From Palaemon carinicauda (taxonomy: Eukaryota > Arthropoda > Malacostraca > Decapoda > Palaemonidae): a DNA stretch of 64,000 bases. Shown here one piece after another: positions 57,650-64,000 of this stretch (the first letter of the stretch is position 1; each line of letters opens with the position of its first letter). The position numbers and the translations under genes are program-made. Below the pieces are notes generated by a model, which searched no databases, was not told where the DNA came from, and saw nothing but the letters and a program-made list of their open reading frames with translations. The stretch covers positions 80,482,623-80,546,622 of the forward strand of contig NC_090729.1 in the NCBI RefSeq assembly GCF_036898095.1. Reading direction: 5' to 3'.

Positions 57650-57659
57650 ATGAAGATGA

Positions 57660-58509
57660 CATATTAAGGTCTAAAGGAAGGATTGTTAAGTTCTTATATT
57701 TTGACTATAATGTTTATAATCATGTGTTGCTTCCAAAAGTGCATAAATTGACATCTTTAATAATCAATTATTGTCATTAAAAGGTGCAACATTTTGGTAC
57801 TGGTACTACCTTAAATTTTCTTAGGGAACAAGGGTTTTGGATCCCTAAAGGGTTAGTGGCAGTTAAGCCTGAAATAAGGAATTGTATTGTATGTCAAAAG
57901 TATAATGCTCTGGCTTATAAATATCCAAAAGTAGTTGACATGCCTAAGCATCATGTTAATTTAGTAAAGCCCTTTGACCATGTAGGAATAGATTATACTG
58001 GGCATTTCTGGGTTAAAGATGAAATAAGTGGAGGAACAGTCAAAATGGTTTTTTTGGTATTTACTTGTTTGAATATAAGAGCAGTGCATTTGGAACTGTT
58101 ACTACATATGTCCACAAGAAATTTTATTTTGGCTTTTCAGAGATTTTGTAATATGTACTCCATTCCTCAATATCTTTATAGTGATAATGCTAAAACATTT
58201 ATTAAAGAAGGTAACATTTTGGAAACTTCTTTAAAATCAAATGAGTTCCTAGATGAAATGGAGAAGTGTCAAATAAAGCATATCAGAATCCCTTTATATT
58301 CGGCTTGGGTGGGAGCTGCTTGGGAAAGGTTAATAAGAGTCTTGAAAGGTTGCCTTTATAAGGTTATTGGAAGAGCAAGATTAACTTATTTTGAATTAAT
58401 GACCACAATATCAAATGTAAAACTAGCTGTAAATTCAAGACCCCTGACTTATAGAGCTAGTACTCTTAACCTCGAATTCATTACTCCAAATTCCTTCTTG
58501 AGACTATAG
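57660..58509 (+). pseudogene. BEL/Pao integrase
   Basis: The zinc part lies at about 57740-57900 with a TAA at 57778 (HFGTGTTLNFLRE, CIVCQK). The DDE core is complete in one frame: D70 in HVGIDYTG, D134 in YSDNAKTF and E181 in AWVGAAWERLI, numbered from the first codon after the stop. This is the best-kept domain of the element. The listed first codon is GTG after the stop and not a real start. Confidence 0.85.
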
Positions 58510-58525
58510 TAATTCATCTCTTGTT

Positions 58526-59077
58526 TTGAGGAAGAATGAGGAGGATGTATGGCGGGATGAACAGCATTCATCCTCATTGGATAAAGCCTTTAACACCCAA
58601 GAGGAAGAATTGAACAACTTTAAAACCACGTGGTATGAAAATTACTTGTTAGGTCTCCGGGAACACAGTAGAAACGTGTATCAAAATAAATGGGAGAATA
58701 AAATAAAAGTTGGGGATATTGTGCTAGTTAAAGCAGTAGATAAAGCAAGACCTTTTTGGATGATGGGTAGAGTGTTGGAACTTGTATATGGTTTTGCTAG
58801 TAAAGCAAGAACAGTCAAACTTAAGCAAGTAAATGGAGCAATTGAATATCATTCCATATCCAATCTGTATCCAATGGAAATCTCTATAAGTCAGGCAAAA
58901 ACTCCGACCCCGACGAATGTGAATGGAAACTGTAATAATGGGGTGGTGGGTAGACCACAAGAACAAAACGAGGGTAATAACAGTAGGTCAATTCACCCTA
59001 ACCCGTCTAGTAGACCCAAAAGGAAAGCTACAGATAGATTTCTTAAAATTATGAGGAATGATATTGATGACTTATAA
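58526..59077 (+). pseudogene. BEL/Pao C-terminal domain (DUF5641-like)
   Basis: 183 codons, the last part of the BEL polyprotein: WYENYLLGLREHSRN, KVGDIVLVKAVDKARPFWMMGRVLEL. It ends in a Pro/Lys-rich tail (SSRPKRKATDRF). A frameshift near 58505 separates it from integrase. Confidence 0.78.
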
Positions 59078-59337
59078 GGCAAGGTATATATTTTAAAATG
59101 CTAGTAATAAACAAGTAGTATTAATAAATATTCATAATTAAAATTCTACACTGTTGCAGTGAGGATTTAAATGCTACTCTTACTTCTTTAAAGAAGTGAG
59201 AGAAGATAAAGTTATCCACAATTTGTGATAACCATTAATAAATGTTAATGTAATAGTAAGTAATTATAAGGTGAGTACTTTAGGTTCATCGCAATAGTCT
59301 ATATTGCAATCCTCTAAGGGGAATGTGTTGTAAAATT
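59078..59337 (+). other. BEL/Pao 3' untranslated region
   Basis: No gene. A purine run, AAGGGGAATG near 59316, is the likely polypurine tract. Confidence 0.6.
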
Positions 59338-59880
59338 AAAGAAATTTCAGAGTTGGCATGGAAATGTGTGTCGAACTTGTTTAGTAAACAATAAGAGACG
59401 AATACTAATCAAATTAATTAAGTATTGTGAAGTATATTTCGTTCTTTTTAAATTAAATAAATAATTGATAAATAGAGACTGAATATTATAAATAATAGTA
59501 TAAATAAAGTATGAATGTTTGAGATGCCGCGAATTAAATTACTAGTAGAGTTGTACGGTCGGAAATAATTGATTGTTACCGTTTAGCTCTTCCAAAAAAG
59601 TAGTTCAGTAGTGTTCGGTAGGGTAAAAAAAATAAAATGGGGAGAGTATTTTTCCCTCAGAGTCAGTAGTATTCAAACCTTCGCTAGAAGGAACCAACTT
59701 CATATATTGCAAGGAGCTACCAATTTGGAAAGTCAAGTTCGCTAAGTATAATTTTCTGTTTTTGTTAACATGTAATAGAGAATAGAATCTATGGGTCTTT
59801 CAAACTTTACCTCATACAAGTTGGTTTCCGAAGTTTGGTTCTAAAATAGGTTCCTTTTGTTAATCACGATATATTTTCTT
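59338..59880 (+). repeat. BEL/Pao 3' LTR
   Basis: Matches 52423-53013, shorter by an internal deletion. Followed directly by the target copy TTATTA. Confidence 0.85.
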
Positions 59881-60044
59881 TTATTACTAACCATTACATT
59901 TTTTTGTGTGTAAATGAATATTGTACCTCTTGTTGAGGTGTTTGTTCTTTTGTTCCTAAGTTGCTGTGTTACATTTTTACTGACCACAAATTCTGAGTAG
60001 AGACAAGAACCCTTGAAATTACGGCCGTAAAAAAGGTCGTAGCA
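59881..60044 (+). repeat. gypsy LTR2, segment C
   Basis: Continues LTR1 from about 3737 (ACTAACCATTAC...) to its end (GTCGTAGCA), including the AATATTGTACC and GAGTAGAGACAAGAACCC stretches. Confidence 0.9.
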
Positions 60045-60433
60045 GTAGCTCTTTGTGCCATTGGTTATGACTTTAATTTCTGGCAAACCTTTTGGAATTT
60101 CAGAACTTTATCATTTTCTGTGATTTAGTACATTTTCTTGGCTTTAGAATTATGTTCGATTATTTTTTCTTTTTATTTCCAGGCTTTGTATTTAATTAGA
60201 CTGTTTATATATTGGTATGTTTAATCAAGGCACATTTAATGCAGACCTTTTTATTTCAGGATGCGTAATGCACAATTGTGTGCTTTATTAGATAATCCTA
60301 TGCATGTTTACAATAAAGTTATCTTTACTTTTGAGATTGATGCTATTTTGAGATTTAATTGATTCTTTAGGTTGTATAATTTTTTTTTTTACTCGATTTG
60401 ATATTTTTATTTATTTTTTGTAAGGGGAGAAAG
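60045..60433 (+). mobile_element. remnant interior of a second gypsy copy
   Basis: Collinear with 9017-9402 (GTAGCTCTTTGTGCC to the polypurine tract AAGGGGAGAAAGG). It lies directly after the end of LTR2 and before LTR3, so all coding DNA of this copy has been lost. GTAGC occurs at both sides of the joint. Confidence 0.85.
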
Positions 60434-60544
60434 GTATTATATTAAAGTAAATTCATTATAATTTAATTATAAGTTGTTAATTCCTCGCCAACATTTTGAT
60501 CTTGTTTTAGTTTCAAGTTTATTAATAAGCTAGCGTCGTTTTTT
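60434..60544 (+). repeat. gypsy LTR3, segment A
   Basis: Start of a third LTR, same as 9403-9510. It ends with CGTTTTTT (60537-60544), the target duplication of the Merlin insertion. Confidence 0.88.
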
Positions 60545-60779
60545 GGGTAAATTTACAGTTTCATCCATTATGTGGAAACTGGAATAAAAATATATTTGTT
60601 GCATCAGAAATAGTGTAGTTGCAACGAATTTAACGTTTATTTTGACTGCAAACCATCCGATTTAGAGATTTACTATGTAGTTAAAACAACAAGTTTTTCC
60701 AGAAAAATCAGTTTTTGTAACCATGTTTTTATTGTTTTTGTTACATATTATGTTGTAATGCAGAAATACCCTTCTTTAT

Positions 60780-61180
60780 CCCAACAATTATGGGGGACCC
60801 CAGGTGGGAACCGGGGTTTTGGGTGGGGGAGGGGGCGTCCAATGATATTTGCACTAATTAATGTTTCACCACCCCTCCCTCTATACACCTACCTAGCCCT
60901 ACGGGGGGGGGGGGGCCTCTGCCCCCCCTGCGACCCCCCCTTAAGGCCACAGTGATTTTCAGGGCACTACCGAACCTAATAAACCCACCTAACCTAGCCT
61001 AGGGGCCCTATACCCCTACCGGGGGGTCTCCGCCCCCCCTGCGACCCCCCCTTAAGGTCACAGTGATTTTCAGGGCACTACCGAACCTAATAAACCCACC
61101 TAACCTAGCCTAGGGGCCCTGTACCCCTAAAGGGGGGGGGGGGGCTCCGCCCCCCCTGCGACCCCCCCTTTACCCCGGGC
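60780..61180. repeat. GC-rich minisatellite inside Merlin
   Basis: A unit containing GCCCCCCCTGCGACCCCCCC, GTGATTTTCAGGGCACTACC and CACCTAACCTAGCCTAGG repeats at 60921, 61032 and 61149 (periods 111 and 117). Poly-G and poly-C runs of up to 15 face each other and could form hairpins or G-quadruplexes. The open frame at 60758-60955 is low-complexity and not a gene. Confidence 0.85.
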
Positions 61181-61218
61181 TAAATTTAAATATATATTTT
61201 GTTAAGTCACTTCTTACC

Positions 61219-62218
61219 TTAAATGGAACATGACGATGATGATGTGGAAGGCTGTGGTTGACCCTCTTCTGAATCATCAATAGCTACTGGAACCCGTTGT
61301 GCCTCAGATTGTGGAGGATACAGTTTGCTGGCCGTGATAAAAAAATGATGGAGCAGCTCCTCCTCAGGGTATTTGTGTATAAAAATAAAACTTGTCAAAT
61401 ACTGCCTGAAGTATTCACAACGGTTACCAGGCCATTGTATCCATTCCTTCAGCTCCCGCCAAAGACGTTCAATGTTTTGGGTATGGGTGTCTGGGTTTGA
61501 AGGATCCACAAAATTTTCAGAATGGTTTACAGTACGGTGATCGTATCCAAGAGACTGCAGAGAATTATAAGCCCGCCACTTATCACTAACAACAATGCTG
61601 CCCCGTTTAATGTACTTCTCAATTAAAGGGATGAGGGTAGCTGCATCACGCTTCCGTGGTAATGGGTCAATTAAAGGCACAATAAATGTTTTTTTTGGAC
61701 TGCCTATCAATACCCCCCAACACCCATATGTCACTCAGAGGCCTTCCACGGTCATACTTCCGTTTTCCAAAATGAGATTCGTCAATCTCAACGATTACAC
61801 CTTTACCACCAATAGCCTCTTGGTTATCAAAACTAAATTCAGTCACTTCTGAACAAAAGCTTCTCCAGTCTACACTAGTAGAAGGAGATATACTGAGGCC
61901 CTTAATTACAAAATGGTGGTCCCAACACTTATGCAACCAGTGATTGACAAATAAAATTAATTTCCACGGGGGAAGGTGGGACCCGTGAAGAAAAGTTCCC
62001 TTATAGTCACTAACACTATAATTGCACAAACGCCTTTTCTTCGTTTTAGGTATTTTCACTGATTTTGTACAATACCACACATGTCTATCTTCACGGAAAA
62101 GTAAAGGCGAATCACATTTAGCACACGAAACACTTGTAGGTAACACTAAATGCTCTCGAAGAAACCGATTCACAATGTCTGGGGTACCATTATAATTACC
62201 ATGAAATCGGCCGATCAC
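61219..62218 (-). pseudogene. Merlin transposase, one frameshift
   Basis: ISXO2/IS1016-like DDE transposase in two overlapping frames. The first (61667-62218) has a zinc ribbon (C32, C35, C50, C65) and the first catalytic Asp in VEIDESHFGKRKYDRGRP (D146). The second (61219-61734) has the second Asp in VVSDKWRAY and the third position in THTQNIERLWRELK. Both frames encode the overlap around LGGIDR / GCWGVLIGSPKK, so a single-base shift in the T8 run near 61689-61696 explains the break. Sequence is otherwise well kept, so inactivation is recent or the run is miscounted. Confidence 0.9.
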
Positions 62219-62792
62219 TTCAAAATAAGAATAAAGACATATATCTCACACCTGCACCGGAGGATCCATGACAATTAAGTAACGAGAAAACTTAACCGGC
62301 AGGTTTCCAGCCCCAAAACAAAAGACAATCAGGAGTTTTTCCCATAATGAAATAGGAAAAAAACAAAATATTATCGGTTACAATGTTATATTGCACGAAA
62401 AACAGATCCTTGAAACAAGAATAAGAGACAAAATGAATCGTCCAATAATAACCCTTGAAAAGATCCCAGTAGTATTTTGATTGGAGGAGCGACATTAGTG
62501 GGAGGAGCAAATGCGCATTCAAGCAAATATTGTCACATTACGCAATGGGGAGGAGCCAAGTAGGATGAAAACAGATATACAAACTAACAAGAGGTACCTT
62601 GCGTGGCCATGGAAAGATATACACTAAACTTAGAAAAAGTCAAGACCTTCTATACCTGAAATAGTTTTTTCTCCATAAGTATGCATTAGCGACAATAATG
62701 TATTAAGAGGAAGTATTTGGTTATCACGTGCTGTATTAGGGAAACATATTATTATAATACATTTCCCATAATGGATGAAACTGTAATAATAC
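62219..62792 (-). other. Merlin 5' flank of transposase
   Basis: No gene. Contains the promoter side of the transposon and the right inverted repeat (about 62765-62792). Several short inverted AT-rich stretches, none convincing as a named element. Confidence 0.6.
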
Positions 62793-63240
62793 CGTTTTTT
62801 TGTATATTTAAGCTTTTTCTTATTTTGATGCACTCTGTATGGGTGTCATATGACCTTTTGACCCGGTATTAGTGAACCACTGAAGTGCCTTATTAACGAT
62901 CGTTGTTTTTCTCTCCTATGAGCTGTGTTGACTCGAGTGGAAGGCTTGATCGTAAGGGTGGTGATACGTGACAGGGTTAGTTAGAGTTACTCCTCACACC
63001 CTGACGGTTTACCACTTAGTTTTTTATCACTTCTGGAGTTTTGTGATTACGGCTTCTTTATTCCTTCGCTGCCTTGTGTTTGGTTGCTTGTGTTTGTCAC
63101 CCGCGACATTCATCAGCCACGCCCCTTCCCTCATTTGTCGCAAAATTTCGAACGAGTTGGCCCGTATCTACTGAGAATGGTGCAGTTTGTGGCGTGCGAG
63201 ATCTGTTGATGTACCGGGTTCTCGGAGGCTACCACCCCTA
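62793..63240 (+). repeat. gypsy LTR3, segment B
   Basis: Matches 2686-3160 of LTR1 (GTATATTTAAGC... to GGAGGCTACCACCC). It lacks the long C tract and nearby bases of LTR1. Confidence 0.87.
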
Positions 63241-63463
63241 GGGCTCGGCCAGACCAAGCGCGGCTAGCGGCGAGGTTAGCGGCAAGAGGTTCCCGCAGCA
63301 AATTGAAACCTTAGATATCTTATGTAGGTAGCCAGATAGGAGTCACGAGGCTTCCTGCGCCCCCTATCTGGCCACCTACATAAGTTACCTAAGGTTTCAA
63401 TTTGCCGCCATAAACTCTTGCCGCTAACCTCAACGCTAGCCGCGCTTGGTCTGGCCGGGGCCC
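63241..63463. mobile_element. foldback MITE inserted in LTR3
   Basis: 223 bp that fold almost end to end. The left arm GGGCTCGGCCAGACCAAGCG... and the complement of the right arm GGGCCCCGGCCAGACCAAGC... match for about 100 bp with few gaps, leaving a loop near AGTCACGAGGCTTCC. LTR1 and LTR2 lack it at this point (CTACCACCCTT). Flanks CTA/TTA suggest a 3-bp target, as in PIF/Harbinger-type elements, but the class is a guess. No coding capacity. Confidence 0.82.
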
Positions 63464-64000
63464 TTAGTATTTCCGTGGTATTTTGGATTGCCTGCAGGCA
63501 TTGCGGCTTAACCCAGTTGAACGGCACATCAGCGTCAGTGAGTTCTTGGAACTTGTGGAGAAAAGTAGGGCGGCTTTTTACAAGTATAAGATATTTATAA
63601 CTTTTGGAGAAAAGTGGGCGGCTTTCTACAGGTATGAGAAATTTTTGAGGCTAATTATGACGATAGTGGATCGCTGATTACCTGTAGATGTGCACGTCCC
63701 TGTTTGCAGTACGGTTCACTGGACCTTGTATGTCTTGATGAGACAATCCGCTAAGCCATTTGTAAGATTATTCTTTTTGTAATTCATTATTTATTAACTA
63801 AATTTAAGTTTAGCATTTAAGTTAGTTTGTCTGTGTCAGGTAGGAATAATATATGTTTCCATTTATTTCTCTTTCTTCCTTCTACTAATTTAGTTTATTA
63901 GGTTAGATTTTTCTCGCCAGAAATTTGGAAGGTACCTGCCTGCAGTGACACATTTAAAAATTTCCTATTTCTTATCTTAGGGTTTAATTTAGTTGTAGGA
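63464..64000 (+). repeat. gypsy LTR3, segment C (cut by window end)
   Basis: Continues LTR1 from TTAGTATTTCCGTGGTATTTTGG (about 3160) to about 3668. A ~45-bp local duplication, GAGAAAAGTRGGGCGGCTTT, is seen at 63559 and 63608. The LTR end lies outside the window. Confidence 0.87.

Larger units (their letters stand above)
52423..59880 (+). mobile_element. BEL/Pao retrotransposon, decayed
   Basis: Two ~545-590-bp LTRs (52423-53013 and 59338-59880) flank Gag, two zinc knuckles, protease, RT, RNase H, integrase and a C-terminal domain in BEL/Pao order. The target duplication is TTATTA (52417-52422, 59881-59886). Frames are broken in Gag, RT and RNase H, while the integrase core is intact. The LTRs differ by scattered substitutions and by indels, including a block near 52760-52830 missing from the 3' copy. 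It is therefore not a very recent insertion, but younger than the gypsy element it interrupts. Confidence 0.88.
2592..60044 (+). mobile_element. Ty3/gypsy element, INT upstream of RT, nested host of two insertions
   Basis: One LTR retrotransposon of about 8.1 kb once the insertions are removed: LTR1 2592-3897, primer site, Gag, protease, integrase, RT, RNase H, polypurine tract, LTR2. The RT and RNase H are clearly Ty3/gypsy type, yet integrase precedes RT, the arrangement known from Gmr1-like gypsy elements. LTR2 is split by a DIRS array (no target duplication) and by a BEL/Pao element (TTATTA duplication). Every gene carries stops, and catalytic residues of PR, INT and RT are changed, so the element is dead and older than both insertions. 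Confidence 0.85.
60545..62792 (-). mobile_element. Merlin DNA transposon
   Basis: 2248 bp. Terminal inverted repeats of about 28 bp: left GGGTAAATTTACAGTTTCAT, and the complement of the right end GGTATTATTACAGTTTCATC, sharing TTACAGTTTCATCCATTATG. An 8-bp duplication CGTTTTTT lies on both sides (60537-60544 and 62793-62800), and the LTR reads through when the element is removed. A minus-strand IS1016-type transposase inside fits the Merlin superfamily, which makes 8-9-bp duplications. Confidence 0.92.

Overview
This is a eukaryotic, transposon-only window. I see no host gene, tRNA, rRNA or CRISPR array. The mix of DIRS1-like tyrosine-recombinase retrotransposons, a Ty3/gypsy element, a BEL/Pao element, a Merlin DNA transposon, long TA/CA microsatellites and short CCTAA/TTAGG-type strings suggests an arthropod. 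A decapod crustacean is my best guess, because DIRS1-like elements are known to be widespread there, but no single-copy marker confirms it.

Layout. (1) 1-2160: a decayed plus-strand DIRS relic (end of RT/RNase H, then tyrosine recombinase) with a 55-bp inverted repeat behind it. (2) 2160-2591: a compound TA/CA microsatellite. (3) 2592-60044: one Ty3/gypsy element with domain order Gag-PR-INT-RT-RNaseH, so integrase lies upstream of RT (Gmr1-like). It is full of stops and frameshifts. Its 3' LTR is cut into three pieces (9403-10252, 52123-52422, 59881-60044) by two independent insertions. (4) 10253-52122: the first insertion, a minus-strand DIRS1-like element present as five head-to-tail units with a period of 8225 bp. 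(5) 52423-59880: the second insertion, a decayed plus-strand BEL/Pao element with both LTRs. (6) 60045-64000: a second, internally deleted gypsy copy whose LTR is broken by a Merlin transposon (60545-62792, 8-bp target duplication) and by a foldback MITE (63241-63463), and which runs off the window.

The DIRS array is the main result. Each unit carries, on the minus strand, a zinc-binding Gag N part, an in-frame UAG, a Gag C part, RT/RNase H and a tyrosine recombinase, followed by an internal complementary region matching both element ends. Only unit 1 has all frames open. Units 2-5 share stops in Gag and the recombinase and a Gag frameshift, and unit 5 adds stops of its own. Only unit 5 keeps the 5' terminal repeat and leader (51214-52122). 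In every unit the RT box reads YLND instead of YxDD, and the first catalytic Arg of the recombinase is Gln. Each unit junction contains a piece of the flanking gypsy LTR arranged as a ~175-bp palindrome arm, so the array looks like tandem DNA duplication after insertion rather than repeated transposition. Units 2/4 and 3/5 share alternating variants. This gives either a 16,450-bp higher-order repeat or an assembly loop, and raw long reads are needed to tell which.
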